Assembly: GCA_913046365.1 (NCBI GenBank)
Contig: CAJWRM010000012.1
Location: forward strand, 1-64,000
DNA: 64,000 bases
Reading direction: 5' to 3'
Source of the DNA: an uncultured Flavobacteriales bacterium
GTDB lineage: Bacteria; Bacteroidota; Bacteroidia; Flavobacteriales_D; Crocinitomicaceae
Position numbers and translations under genes: made by a program. The notes under the pieces were generated by a model. The model did not search any database. It saw only the letters and a list, made by a program, of their open reading frames with translations, and was not told where the DNA came from. Shown here one piece after another: positions 26,715-39,179 of the stretch; within the stretch, counting starts at the first letter, position 1, and each line of letters opens with the position of its first letter.

Positions 26715-27299
26715 TTAATTGTCATTTGGATTGTTCGGGAATTTAGAAATCATTTTAAATTTCCCTTGTTGCATTTCGAGCGCTGTTTTCCATAAATCTT
26801 CATGGTTTGTATCTAAAATAAGCTTGTGGTCTACGTTGTTCACTGTAATCCAAGAATTTTCTTTTAATTCAGCATCTAACTGCTCAAGATCCCAACCGGA
26901 GTAACCTATAAAGAATCGGATTTTTTCTCGCGCCGATGGTGTTTTTTCTAAAACGGCACAAATCTCGTCAAAATCTCCTCCGTAAAATAGATTTTTTTGT
27001 ATTTGCAACGAATTTGAAATCTTATTCCCAAATGAATGAATAAAGAAAAGACTATCCTTAGATACGGGGCCTCCAAATCCAATTTTAGCATTGATATCAG
27101 GGAAATTGGCGTCAATTTTATGTAAATCTATTTCTGCAAAATTATTTAGTACAAAACCAAAGGTTCCCTCCTCATTGTGTTCACATAGCACAACCACAGA
27201 TCTCCCAAAATACGGATCGTTTAGAAAGGGATCGGATATCAAAACGCTCCCTTTTTTGGGCCTTTCATTATTGGTAAATGAAAAGTTTATTTTCTTCAT
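26715..27299 (-). CDS. yqgE: YqgE/AlgH family protein
   Basis: 194 aa from ATG 27299 (MKKINFSF); the longer track start runs into the divergent ppx promoter region. Family signatures: KGSVLISDPFLNDPYFGRSVV, EGTFGFVLNN, GFGGPVSKDSLFFIHS and FFIGYSGWDLEQLDAEL. The fold is known but the biochemical role is not; AlgH was named for an effect on alginate regulation in Pseudomonas. Length is typical. Divergent from ppx. Confidence 0.93.
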   Translation of the reverse strand: MKKINFSFTNNERPKKGSVLISDPFLNDPYFGRSVVVLCEHNEEGTFGFVLNNFAEIDLHKIDANFPDINAKIGFGGPVSKDSLFFIHSFGNKISNSLQIQKNLFYGGDFDEICAVLEKTPSAREKIRFFIGYSGWDLEQLDAELKENSWITVNNVDHKLILDTNHEDLWKTALEMQQGKFKMISKFPNNPNDN

Positions 27300-27339
27300 G
27301 TTACAAAGGTGCGAAAAAGACAAATCATCTCAATAGCAA

Positions 27340-27368
27340 TTGGTACATTAAATAGATTTTTAAATTTG
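27340..27368 (+). promoter_or_regulatory. Promoter of ppx-hisS (TTG-N18-TAAATTTG), predicted leaderless
   Basis: TTG 27340-27342, 18-base spacer, TAAATTTG 27361-27368. The expected transcription start (about 27373-27375) coincides with the ppx ATG at 27374, so the mRNA should have little or no 5' leader. Confidence 0.7.
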
Positions 27369-27373
27369 TATTC

Positions 27374-28255
27374 ATGAAATATGGTGCCATTGACATTGGA
27401 ACAAATGCGGCACGACTTCTAATTGGTGAAGTCGTTCATGATTCAGGTCGCTCATTTGTAAAGAAAATATCGTACACACGAATACCACTGAGGTTGGGTG
27501 ATGATGTTTTCCCATTGGGTAGGGTTGATGTTAAAAAGAAATTGAACCTCATAAACACCATGAAGGCATTCGAGATCATAACAAACATTTTCGAGGTAGA
27601 ACATCTACAAGCCTTTGCAACTTCGGCGATGCGTGAAGCAGAAAATGCAAGCCAGATTGTTATGGATATAAAAAGTGCAACTGGTATTGACTTGAAAATC
27701 ATTTCAGGGGCGGAAGAAGCGGATGTTATTCTAGGCACTTTTATGCTTTTGGATTTTGATAAGGGTCAGCCTTTTGTGGTAATAGACGTTGGGGGAGGGT
27801 CAACTGAGGTCAACATTTTCAAAAAAGGAGAAAAAGTGGGGTCGAGATCATTCAAAGTGGGAACACTTCGGATCCTCCGGGGCAAATTTGACGAAGCCGT
27901 TTGGTCAGAAATTAATGAATGGATTTCAGCCTATATTCTTCCCTTTGAAGAATACCGATTGTTTGGAACAGGAGGTAATATCAATAAAGCACACAAGCTT
28001 CTTGCACATGGTCCTAATGAGCCTGCCTCTATTGAAGAATTGTTATCACTAAAGGCAGATCTTGAATCTTTAGATTTGGGTGCTAGAATGAAAAAATTTC
28101 AATTGCGTCCTGACCGTGCCGATGTAATTGTTCCAGCTCTAGATATTTATACAAGGGTTATTTCTAACTTTAAATCAAAGCTTATTCACGTGCCAAAGGT
28201 TGGCTTGTCTGATGGAATGGTCTATCAAATGTACCTCAACGAAAAAAATAAATAA
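27374..28255 (+). CDS. ppx: Exopolyphosphatase/guanosine pentaphosphatase (Ppx/GppA family)
   Basis: 293 aa, the short form containing only the two actin-like ATPase subdomains. IDIGTNAARLLIGE (phosphate-1 motif) at the N-terminus, TSAMREAENA, ISGAEEA and VIDVGGGSTEVNIF (phosphate-2) are all present. It hydrolyses polyphosphate or pppGpp; the lack of an HD/C-terminal extension is usual for Bacteroidota copies. The first possible Met is at the true domain start. Its TAA overlaps the hisS ATG (TAATG). Confidence 0.92.
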   Translation: MKYGAIDIGTNAARLLIGEVVHDSGRSFVKKISYTRIPLRLGDDVFPLGRVDVKKKLNLINTMKAFEIITNIFEVEHLQAFATSAMREAENASQIVMDIKSATGIDLKIISGAEEADVILGTFMLLDFDKGQPFVVIDVGGGSTEVNIFKKGEKVGSRSFKVGTLRILRGKFDEAVWSEINEWISAYILPFEEYRLFGTGGNINKAHKLLAHGPNEPASIEELLSLKADLESLDLGARMKKFQLRPDRADVIVPALDIYTRVISNFKSKLIHVPKVGLSDGMVYQMYLNEKNK

Positions 28256-29619
28256 TGTCTAGCAAACCGAGAATTTCAAAAGGTACAAGGGATTTCCTCC
28301 CAGCTGATGTCCAAAAAAGGGAATATATGTTTGGGATAATGCGTTCTGTGTTTCGTAAATATGGATATCAACCCATCGAAACGCCTAGTTTCGAGCTTAC
28401 TTCAACGTTGATGGGTAAATATGGCGAAGAAGGAGATAGATTGATTTTTAAAATTCTAAATTCAGGTGAAAAGTTGAAAAAGGCTGATGTTGATGCCTTG
28501 GATAATAATGAGCTTCCTAAGTTTGCGAATTCTATCTCTGAAAAGGCACTTCGCTATGACCTTACCGTTCCTTTTGCGCGTTTTGTCGTACAGCATCAAA
28601 ATGAGCTTTCGTTTCCATTTAAAAGATTTCAAATCCAGCCTGTTTGGCGATCAGACCGTCCTCAGCACGGCAGATATCAAGAGTTCACGCAATGCGATAT
28701 TGATGTGGTAGGTAGTGACTCATTGTTGTACGAGGTGGAATGTATTCAGATTTTTGATGAAGTACTTTCGGGTTTGCAGCTTCCTGGTTTTGCTATTAAA
28801 ATGAATAACCGTAAAATTCTTTCGGGGATTGCGCAAAAAAGCGGAGCAGATGGTTATCTGGTAACAATCGTTACTGCGATCGATAAGCTTGACAAGATAG
28901 GTGAAGACGGTGTGCTCAATGAACTCAAACAAAAAGAGGTGCCTGATTCAGCCATCAATGCACTAAAGCCTCTTTTATCATTTAGTGGGTCTAATGAAGA
29001 AAAATTGATACTCATGGAGGAATTTCTTGAGGGTTCTGAAATTGGAATAGAAGGACTTCAAGAACTCAATGAAGTTTTAAATCAAGTTGCTGAATTGGGA
29101 TTGAAGTGCGGTCGATTAGAATTTGACATTACCCTTGCGCGCGGTTTGAATTATTATACCGGTGCTATTTTTGAGGTAGCTGCGGATGGCGTTAAGATGG
29201 GCAGCATCTGTGGAGGAGGCCGTTACGATGATTTAACAGCTCAGTTTGGTCTTAAGGATGTGTCTGGTATTGGGATCTCTTTTGGCGCAGACCGTATATA
29301 TGATGTGCTCAATGAGTTGAATTTATTCCCGAGCTCAACAGAGCGTAGTATTTCTTATTTACTGCTTAATTTTGGTGGAGAAGATATGAAGTCAAGTCTA
29401 GGGCTTGCCAAAGATATTAGAGCGAAAGGATTAGATTGTGAGCTTTATCCGAGTAACGCAAAAATTCAAAAGCAATTCAAATATGCAGATTCGCGTAATG
29501 CACGCTTTGTCATTATGATTGGAGAAGATGAAAGAAAATCAGACTCAATTACATTGAAGAATATGGATAGTGGTGTGCAAGAAAAGATCAGCCGTAAAGC
29601 CTTTTTAGATCGTCTTTAG
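28255..29619 (+). CDS. hisS: Histidyl-tRNA synthetase
   Basis: 454 aa. Class II core: motif 2 in FKRFQIQPVWRSDRPQHGRYQEFTQCDID, histidine-binding LARGLNYYTGAIFEV (HisA-type motif), motif 3 GGGRYDDL...GIGISFGADRI, and a C-terminal anticodon-binding domain (~360-454). It charges tRNA-His. It overlaps the ppx stop by one base and so depends on the same promoter. Confidence 0.96.
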   Translation: MSSKPRISKGTRDFLPADVQKREYMFGIMRSVFRKYGYQPIETPSFELTSTLMGKYGEEGDRLIFKILNSGEKLKKADVDALDNNELPKFANSISEKALRYDLTVPFARFVVQHQNELSFPFKRFQIQPVWRSDRPQHGRYQEFTQCDIDVVGSDSLLYEVECIQIFDEVLSGLQLPGFAIKMNNRKILSGIAQKSGADGYLVTIVTAIDKLDKIGEDGVLNELKQKEVPDSAINALKPLLSFSGSNEEKLILMEEFLEGSEIGIEGLQELNEVLNQVAELGLKCGRLEFDITLARGLNYYTGAIFEVAADGVKMGSICGGGRYDDLTAQFGLKDVSGIGISFGADRIYDVLNELNLFPSSTERSISYLLLNFGGEDMKSSLGLAKDIRAKGLDCELYPSNAKIQKQFKYADSRNARFVIMIGEDERKSDSITLKNMDSGVQEKISRKAFLDRL

Positions 29620-29633
29620 TAAATACAGTTAAA

Positions 29634-30101
29634 TTATTTGAATGTAGGAGATGTATAGAGCATTTCAACATGCGGTATGCCATCTTCAAGGTATTCTTTG
29701 CCGGTAGATTTAAAGCCGTGCTTTCCGTAATAATTTTCCAAGTGTTTTTGGGCAGAAAGTCGGACATCTACTGGTCCAAATTCAGCTTGGACAAAGTTCA
29801 TGGATTCTTCCATAATCAGATGTCCTAATCCTGTTCCTCTGCAGCTTTCATCTACAACAACTCTACCAACAGAAACCTCAGCATAAGAAATCTTTTGTGG
29901 TAATATGCGCGTTGCTGCAACGACCTCACCTTCATTGTTTTTGTAAAATAGGTGGTAGGCTAGTTTGTCTTTTCCGTCTAGATCTTGATAAGGGCAGTCT
30001 TGTTCAATGACAAAAATCTTTATACGCAGTGCAATTATATCATGAAAATGATCGAGGCTCAAAGCTGAATAAGGCTGTACAAACTTTTTAAAATTCATCA
30101 T
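29634..30101 (-). CDS. GNAT-family N-acetyltransferase (ElaA-like)
   Basis: 155 aa. One GNAT domain: IFVIEQDCPYQDLDGKD is the ElaA-type N-terminal signature, VGRVVVDESCRGTGLGHLIMEE is motif A with the acetyl-CoA pyrophosphate loop (RxxGxG), and LENYYGKHGF is motif B. Two adjacent Met codons (30101 and 30098) are possible starts. Converges on hisS with a 14-bp gap; no operon partners. Substrate unknown. Confidence 0.9.
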   Translation of the reverse strand: MMNFKKFVQPYSALSLDHFHDIIALRIKIFVIEQDCPYQDLDGKDKLAYHLFYKNNEGEVVAATRILPQKISYAEVSVGRVVVDESCRGTGLGHLIMEESMNFVQAEFGPVDVRLSAQKHLENYYGKHGFKSTGKEYLEDGIPHVEMLYTSPTFK

Positions 30102-30156
30102 GTAAATGTAACAAAAGCATTCAAGTCAAGATATTGCTTCGATATTGGTCTTTGGT

Positions 30157-32988
30157 TTAGCGTTGTTTGATCAGTTTAATGGAACTGATTTTATTACTGC
30201 TTATTTGTTTGGCTAAAAGTTGGTATAGTCCTGGTGCAAGTTGATGTAAATTAATATGCTGGGAGTATCCAATATTTCTTTGATAAACAAGTTTCCCTTT
30301 CAGGTCGTAGATAGTTAATTCAATCGGTTCCGATAATAACACTTGAATTTCATCAGTAAATGGATTTGGTGCGATATTAATTGCTGCTGATGATAAGTCG
30401 AGGACCCCTGCATCTTCATAAACTACAATAACTGATGTATCTGTGCTTACACAACCATTACCATCTGTCAACGCATAGACAATTTCATGTGTTCCTATTC
30501 CTGCTAAACCTGGGTGAAATGAGGTGCCAATAACACCAGGGCCAGAGTATACGCCACCTGTTGGAACTCCTGTAGTTACATTGAATGCCGGTTGGTTTAC
30601 ACCAATCTCTGCAATGTTTTCAAGGTATTCTACGGGCAGGGTTGAGAGTAGCTCGACATTTGTCGTGTCTGAAGCTGAACATCCGTCAGTATTAAAGCCG
30701 CTAACAATATAGGTTCCTGCTGATGGGATAAACGGTTCACTTTGAATGACGTTATTGTTCCACTGAAACGTTGTTGCCGTTCCAGTCGCCGTAAGCGTCA
30801 ATTCACTATTGGGGCAAATGAGATGGTCACTACCAGCATTCACAGAAGGATTCGTGTAACTCAATAACGGTTGAACGGCAGATCTATAAGTGCAGCCCAT
30901 TTCATCCGCTAAGGTTACCTGATAGTCGCCGGGGATAGCTGTCGTAATGGAAGCGCTCGTCGCTCCATTCGACCATGAAATCGCCACAGGGTTCAGTTCA
31001 GAGCTGTAACCAAAGGTAGCAAGCGCTCCTGGACAGATTCCATCTGGACCATTAATAAACACAGGTTCGTGCTTGGCAAGTAGGGTTAGCAGTGCATTGG
31101 CTTTGCCATACCCATATGCAAAGTTTGGTACGTTTCCTGTGAATGCATCAATATCCGTATTTGCAGTGAGGTCATTTTTGAAATCTTGAAAGTTTGCTCC
31201 CGGGCACTTTTGTAGATATAGGGCAGCGATTCCTGCAACTACAGGTGAAGCCATTGATGTCCCGCCGTTTCTTATATGAAATCCTCCTTGGTCAATCAGA
31301 GAGGCATTTGCTGGATTATTTAACCATGAAAATGGACCTGAGCCAAGAGAGATATCTCCAGAAGCTGTGATGTCTGGTTTTTGAACACCTGTCCTCGATG
31401 GCCCTATGCTACTCGCAGAATAAAGCTCTCCAACTGCTATTCCGGGTGAAGCATTGTAGGTGTTTCCGTTAAGGTCTATATGGCTCATTCTATTGCGAAG
31501 GTTCCCAACAGAAATTACTTTTTCGGAACAGTTCCATGAATCGACAATAGTTTGCAAGGTATCAGGGGTAATATAATGTACAATTTCTGGCACAGATGCG
31601 CTATCGGGTACTTCAATTACAAAGTTACTTCGTCCCGAAAAGGTTCCTCCCCATAGGTCATAGTGACCAGCCCCAAAGGTTTCAAACCCAAAAACATATT
31701 CAGAGGAATCAATAGGGGTAAAGCCTGGTCCGGTGACGGCAATTTGGCCGATGATGTTGCTTCCAAAAGTTTCTCTGTATATAAAAGCCACCGCAATGAG
31801 GTCACCATTTTCATTTTCAATATTTTCAAATTCAGGTATTCCTGTTGTGAAGCCACTAGAAAAAGGCAGAAACACGGTTGAACCTGTTCTTTCATATTGG
31901 TTGTTGGGATTGCAGGAAGAAATCGCGTAGCTAAAGTTTGCCTCTGATGTATCAACGACAAAATCAAAAATCACTACGTCGTTTACGCTATTGACGATGG
32001 TTGAAGAGGGATTTGGGATACTCCAAACAAATGAGGTATCACTTGTAACATCTGTACCGACATGATAGGGGCCATAATCCCCAGAATTACCAGCAGCAGA
32101 AACAACGATACGTCCTTCTTTTTCGTCTAGCAAACTATTGATAAGTTCTGCTGCAGGATCGGTTGCATCATGCGTACCGTAATAGTCTCCCAAAGAGAGA
32201 TTGATCACAGCGGGCTTGTTCAAGGAATCAGCAACCTTAAAGATGTAATCACAGGCATCTGCAATGCTTAATTTCCAGTTATACACATCCTGGCTAAAAT
32301 CAGATTCCACGACAATTAAATCAGCTTCCGGTGCAAACCCCTTGTTGGTTCCATTGGCTAAACCATTTGAAGCTGCCATTCCTGATACTGTCGAGCCATG
32401 TGCTGAGCTCACCTCTAGACTCGTGCAGGTACCGTTATTAATTGCCGCGCTATCCCAAACGATTCCTTTTTCATAAAGTTCATAATAATTTGGGTGATTG
32501 CTGTCGTTCATCGTGTGGTCCCAATACCTCAATACGCGCGTGCTCCCGTCGGGATTTTGGAAGTCAGGGTGGTTATAGTCAATGCCTTGATCAACAATAC
32601 CAATTACTACACCCTTACCCGTATAGCTTGTATCTAGTCCACCAAGTCCGTTATGAACTAGGTTTCCTTTGTGATGAATCAATGCACTGTCTGATAGTAT
32701 TTTAGGTCTTGATATATGAAAATATACTTCATCGAGTTTTCCGCTTAGTTGGGCATTATAAAATTGATCCGCGTCTCCATGGCAAAATAAATAGTTTTTG
32801 GTTTCATGTTTGAGTCGAATGCCTATTTCTTCTAGGTAATTTTTATTTTTCGCATTGTTTTTGAGCGCAAAAGGCATTGAAATAGATTCCTGCTTTTGTT
32901 CAATAAACTGCTGAAAAGTAAATGGTGTTTTTTGCGACAACAACTGATTTGAAACAATTAGTACAAATAAGAGCGTGAGATATTTCAT
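30157..32988 (-). CDS. Secreted subtilisin-like S8 peptidase with T9SS sorting domain
   Basis: 943 aa. Signal peptide (MKYLTLLFVLIVSNQLLS), short prodomain, S8 catalytic domain with Asp in VIGIVDQGIDYNHPDF (~130), His in AHGSTVSGMA (~197) and Ser in GGTSMASPVVAG (~577). An inserted PA/jelly-roll-like region lies between His and Ser, then Ig/PKD-like repeats (SYTNPSVNAGSDHLICPNS) and a T9SS type A sorting domain (INIAPNPFTDEIQVLL...APGLYQLLAK...SIKLIKQR). The triad is complete. A surface or released protease for protein feeding. Divergent from another S8 gene at 33078. Confidence 0.93.
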   Translation of the reverse strand: MKYLTLLFVLIVSNQLLSQKTPFTFQQFIEQKQESISMPFALKNNAKNKNYLEEIGIRLKHETKNYLFCHGDADQFYNAQLSGKLDEVYFHISRPKILSDSALIHHKGNLVHNGLGGLDTSYTGKGVVIGIVDQGIDYNHPDFQNPDGSTRVLRYWDHTMNDSNHPNYYELYEKGIVWDSAAINNGTCTSLEVSSAHGSTVSGMAASNGLANGTNKGFAPEADLIVVESDFSQDVYNWKLSIADACDYIFKVADSLNKPAVINLSLGDYYGTHDATDPAAELINSLLDEKEGRIVVSAAGNSGDYGPYHVGTDVTSDTSFVWSIPNPSSTIVNSVNDVVIFDFVVDTSEANFSYAISSCNPNNQYERTGSTVFLPFSSGFTTGIPEFENIENENGDLIAVAFIYRETFGSNIIGQIAVTGPGFTPIDSSEYVFGFETFGAGHYDLWGGTFSGRSNFVIEVPDSASVPEIVHYITPDTLQTIVDSWNCSEKVISVGNLRNRMSHIDLNGNTYNASPGIAVGELYSASSIGPSRTGVQKPDITASGDISLGSGPFSWLNNPANASLIDQGGFHIRNGGTSMASPVVAGIAALYLQKCPGANFQDFKNDLTANTDIDAFTGNVPNFAYGYGKANALLTLLAKHEPVFINGPDGICPGALATFGYSSELNPVAISWSNGATSASITTAIPGDYQVTLADEMGCTYRSAVQPLLSYTNPSVNAGSDHLICPNSELTLTATGTATTFQWNNNVIQSEPFIPSAGTYIVSGFNTDGCSASDTTNVELLSTLPVEYLENIAEIGVNQPAFNVTTGVPTGGVYSGPGVIGTSFHPGLAGIGTHEIVYALTDGNGCVSTDTSVIVVYEDAGVLDLSSAAINIAPNPFTDEIQVLLSEPIELTIYDLKGKLVYQRNIGYSQHINLHQLAPGLYQLLAKQISSNKISSIKLIKQR

Positions 32989-33077
32989 GGTATAATTGTT
33001 GCTAAATCTAAATTATGGATTATTTTCGCTAATTGAAAATATCCAATAAGGTCAAACAACGAAATCAATATAAACCA

Positions 33078-34469
33078 ATGAAAATTAAGATGATGAAAGT
33101 AAAACAAAGTCTATCCATTCTAGCTATGGTATGTGCTACGATGTCTATTGCACAACCTATTGAAGGGACTTTAAACTGGTACAACCAGGACGGTCAAGGT
33201 ATGTTTACTGAGAAGGCATACAAGTATTTAAAGAAAAAAGAATCCAAAACAGTTATCGTAGGGGTTATTGACTCTGGTGTAGATATCGAGCATGAGGACC
33301 TCAAAGGGAAAATTTGGGTAAATTCAGATGAGATTGCTGGTAATGGTATTGACGATGACGGAAACGGTTATATCGATGATGTTCATGGATGGAATTTTTT
33401 AGGAAACGAAAAAGGTGAGCACTTAAACGAGGCGAGACTTGAGAAGACGAGAATTTTAGCTTCACTGTCTGCGAAATACGCGAATGTTGATTCAAGTTCC
33501 GTTGCAGAAGATGATGAATACAAGCTATATCTTCAAGTGAAACAAGAGGTAGAAGCAGGGCGTGCGCAGTTTGAGCAATACATGGGAATGCTCGACAAGC
33601 TTCCAGAGAACGCACAGAACTATATCAAATCCCAAATGGATTATAACCTGAATGTTGATTTTGATGACCGTAGTCTTATCGGAGATGATCCAGACGACTT
33701 TACTGACGTAAACTACGGAAATGCAGATGTTGAAGGTCCAGATGCTTTGCATGGAACGCATGTTTCTGGTATTATTGGCGCAATTCGTGGAAATGAGCTC
33801 GGTGGAGACGGCGTTGCTGAAAATGTGAAAATCATGGTACTGAGAGCTGTTCCGAACGGAGATGAATTTGACAAGGATATCGCCCTTGCTGTAAGGTATT
33901 GTGTAGACAATGGGGCAGAGGTAATCAATATGTCCTTCGGAAAGGGGTATTCACCACACCAAAAAGAGGTGTATGAGGCATTTAAATATGCAGATGATAA
34001 CGGTGTATTACTTATTCATGCGGCAGGGAATGACGCTAAGGATATCGATGTAGAACCAAATTACCCTACATCCATGTATAGCTTTCAGGAATCACCTCTT
34101 GATCACTTTGTGACCATTGGTGCTTCAACAAAAAATAAGGGTACTGATATGGTCGCTTCTTTCTCTAATTTTGGTGCAAAAGGCGTTGATGTATTTGCAC
34201 CTGGTTTTGAAATCTATAATACCGTACCACAAAGTGAGTACATGAATCTTCAAGGCACATCAATGGCGGCGCCAATGGTTGCAGGAGCAGCTGCTATGCT
34301 GAAGTCTTACTTTCCGGCGCTATCAATGAAAGAAATTAAAGAAGTCATGTATAGTACTTCGACAAAGTACCCAAAGGTGGAAGGCTTTGCGGATAAATCA
34401 GTAACAGGCGGCGTTGTCAATCTACTTAAGGCAGCGAAAGCTTGTAAAAAGTTGGCAAAAAAGAAATAA
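33078..34469 (+). CDS. Secreted S8 family serine peptidase (subtilisin-like)
   Basis: 463 aa from ATG 33078, chosen because a signal peptide follows (KVKQSLSILAMVCATMSIAQ); ATGs at 33090/33093 are also possible. Catalytic Asp in VGVIDSGVDIEHEDL, His in DALHGTHVSGIIGA, Ser in QGTSMAAPMVAGAAAM. A long insertion of ~130 residues between Asp and His contains acidic, calcium-loop-like NGIDDDGNGYIDDVHGW. No T9SS domain; ends AKKLAKKK. Likely periplasmic or outer-membrane-associated. Followed after 1 bp by an NTF2-like gene. Confidence 0.92.
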   Translation: MKIKMMKVKQSLSILAMVCATMSIAQPIEGTLNWYNQDGQGMFTEKAYKYLKKKESKTVIVGVIDSGVDIEHEDLKGKIWVNSDEIAGNGIDDDGNGYIDDVHGWNFLGNEKGEHLNEARLEKTRILASLSAKYANVDSSSVAEDDEYKLYLQVKQEVEAGRAQFEQYMGMLDKLPENAQNYIKSQMDYNLNVDFDDRSLIGDDPDDFTDVNYGNADVEGPDALHGTHVSGIIGAIRGNELGGDGVAENVKIMVLRAVPNGDEFDKDIALAVRYCVDNGAEVINMSFGKGYSPHQKEVYEAFKYADDNGVLLIHAAGNDAKDIDVEPNYPTSMYSFQESPLDHFVTIGASTKNKGTDMVASFSNFGAKGVDVFAPGFEIYNTVPQSEYMNLQGTSMAAPMVAGAAAMLKSYFPALSMKEIKEVMYSTSTKYPKVEGFADKSVTGGVVNLLKAAKACKKLAKKK

Positions 34470-34470
34470 G

Positions 34471-34923
34471 ATGCGCCTATTTTTAGCGCTTTCAGTTTGG
34501 GCCTTTGCTTTTTTGGGTTTTTCGCAAGACAAAGCTTTGGGTCAGCTTATTAATCAATGGCATCAGGATGCAGCTTCGGCTTCATTCTCTGCTTATTTTA
34601 GCGCCACATCCAAAGGTTTTATTTTCTTAGGTACAGCGCCTGAGGAACGTTGGAATAAGGCAGATTTTCAAGCGTTCTGTAAGCCTTATTTTGACAAAGG
34701 AGCAGCTTGGGATTTTAAACCCTCCAATCGGAAATGGAGCTATTCTGAAGATGGAAATACTGCCTGGTTTGATGAAGATCTTGAAACCTGGATGGAGGAT
34801 TGTAGAGGCACAGGGATTTGTATCAAAGAAGGGGCACATTGGAAAATTGCCTATTACAACCTTCATGTCCTCATTGAAAATGAGAAAATACAGGAATTTA
34901 TTACGCTCCGTAAAAAACAATGA
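34471..34923 (+). CDS. Secreted SnoaL/NTF2-like domain protein
   Basis: 150 aa from ATG 34471, one base after the protease stop; the earlier track start would overlap the protease. Signal peptide MRLFLALSVWAFAFLGFS. The mature ~130 residues match SnoaL-like proteins of Bacteroidota (INQWHQDAASASFSAYF, FIFLGTAPEERWNKADFQAF, WKIAYYNLHV). No catalytic residues can be assigned. Its stop overlaps the prmC start (ATGA), so it is read with the downstream prmC-ligA genes. Confidence 0.8.
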   Translation: MRLFLALSVWAFAFLGFSQDKALGQLINQWHQDAASASFSAYFSATSKGFIFLGTAPEERWNKADFQAFCKPYFDKGAAWDFKPSNRKWSYSEDGNTAWFDEDLETWMEDCRGTGICIKEGAHWKIAYYNLHVLIENEKIQEFITLRKKQ

Positions 34924-35807
34924 CAGAAGGGGAGGGTACAGACTTTAAGGTCCAAAAAGACCTGCTTAAAGAAGCGTTGATGTCAGACTTCTCCATGTCA
35001 GAAATTCAACAAATATGGCGCCAAATTCTCACTCATTTTTTAAGTATTTCGCCGATTGAGCAAATTTCAATGGGTGACCATCAATTTAGCCTTCAAGAAT
35101 CAAAAATCATCAATGGAATTTTGAAGCGCCTTAAAAATAAGGAGCCTTTCCAACATATATTGGGAGAGATTGAGTTTTACGGACTAGAGCTGAAATCAGA
35201 TCCACGCGCCTTGATTCCTAGACCAGAAACAGAGGAGCTTGTGCATTGGATCGTTGAGGAAACGAGAACAAAACCGTTGAATATTTTAGACATATGTAGT
35301 GGCAGTGGATGTATTTCACTCGCCCTAAGCCAGGCTTTTCAGGATGCGCAAGTATATGGTTATGAGCTGTCAAGAGCTGCGATTGATTTATCAGAAGAAA
35401 ATGCTTTGGCACTGAAGCTTCCTGTTGTTTTTAATTGCGTAGACGTTCTCGATATTGATGAATTTACTACTTCATTGAAAAAACAAACAAAACTAGGGCT
35501 ATTAGATATTGTGGTTTCGAATCCTCCTTATATTCCGTGTAAAGAGAAAGAAGCAATACAAGAGCTCGTGCTCAAGCACGAGCCTGGTATGGCATTGTTT
35601 GTTCCTGACGAAGATCCCTTGCTCTTTTACCGGAGTATTGCTAAGGGAATATTGCCTTTTTTATCAACAAGTGGGGTGCTCTATTTTGAGTGTCATTATT
35701 TATACCTTGAAGACACACGGAATCTCCTACTTGAATTGGGTTTCACAAATGTTGAAAAAAGAAAGGATTTACAGGGCAAATGGCGCATGCTAAAAGCACA
35801 GAAATAA
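34920..35807 (+). CDS. prmC: Peptide chain release factor N5-glutamine methyltransferase
   Basis: 295 aa. N-terminal helical substrate-binding domain (~20-100), then a Rossmann methyltransferase: SAM-binding ILDICSGSGCISLALS (~125) and the hallmark VVSNPPYIP (~198), whose NPPY binds the target glutamine of the GGQ motif in RF1/RF2. The first ~19 residues are extra compared with usual PrmC; ATG 34980 (MSDFSMSE) is an alternative start, but the ATGA overlap with the upstream gene favours 34920. 13 bp before ligA. Confidence 0.93.
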   Translation: MTEGEGTDFKVQKDLLKEALMSDFSMSEIQQIWRQILTHFLSISPIEQISMGDHQFSLQESKIINGILKRLKNKEPFQHILGEIEFYGLELKSDPRALIPRPETEELVHWIVEETRTKPLNILDICSGSGCISLALSQAFQDAQVYGYELSRAAIDLSEENALALKLPVVFNCVDVLDIDEFTTSLKKQTKLGLLDIVVSNPPYIPCKEKEAIQELVLKHEPGMALFVPDEDPLLFYRSIAKGILPFLSTSGVLYFECHYLYLEDTRNLLLELGFTNVEKRKDLQGKWRMLKAQK

Positions 35808-35817
35808 GTATCTTTAG

Positions 35818-38300
<2,483 letters not shown>

Positions 38301-38317
<17 letters not shown>

Positions 38318-39179
38318 AGGAACAGGCGTAGCTCTAGTGACGCCATTTAACGCCGACGGAACGATAGACTTTAATGGACTAACAAAACTCGTCGAGCTTC
38401 AGATTTCAGGAGGTACAGATTTCCTTGTTGTTCAAGGAACTACAGGCGAATCCCCAGTATTGAGTCAGGAGGAAAAAATGCAAGTTTTACAGCATGTTAT
38501 GGAGGTCAACCAGAGACAGCTTCCCGTAGTTTATGGTCTCGGCGGAAACAATACCAAAGAGGTTTGTGAAAAAATCAAGCTACTGCCAAAAGGGGTTGAC
38601 GGTCTGTTATCTGTATCACCATACTATAATAAGCCCTTACAAGCTGGAATTATTGCCCACTACAAAGAAATTGCACGCTGCACTCAGTTACCGATTATAT
38701 TATATAATGTGCCGGGTAGAACGAGCTCCAATGTTAGTGCAGCGACAACACTTGCGCTTGCACAGATTCCAAATGTTGTAGCCATGAAAGAAGCCTCAGG
38801 AGACTTCGATCAAATTATGGAAATCCTTAAAAACAAACCCAAAGATTTTTCCGTGCTTTCAGGAGATGATGCGATCACGATGCCTTTGATTTCAATGGGT
38901 GTTGAAGGTGTGATCTCGGTTGTGGCCAATGCCTTACCTGAACGCTTTAGCAGCATGGTGAGTCGTTCCCTAAACAATGAGATGTACCACGCTAAAAAAG
39001 AGCATTTTGAGCTATTTGATATGATTCGTTTGTTGTTTACTGAAGGAAATCCCGGAGGCATTAAAGAAGCGCTTGCCTACAGGAAGATCTGTGAAAACCA
39101 CATGCGTTTGCCATTGGTGCCTGTTTCGGAAGGCCTAAGAGCAAAACTCTTCGCAGAAATGAAAACACTACTAACATGA
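38301..39179 (+). CDS. dapA: 4-hydroxy-tetrahydrodipicolinate synthase
   Basis: 292 aa from ATG 38301; the track's ATG 38295 adds two residues. TIM barrel with FRGTGVALVTPF at the start, VQGTTGESPVLS, the Tyr of SVSPYYNKPLQAG, and Schiff-base Lys in VVAMKEASGD. It condenses pyruvate and aspartate semialdehyde toward lysine and meso-diaminopimelate for peptidoglycan. Its stop overlaps the start of the dipeptidase gene (ATGA). Confidence 0.95.
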
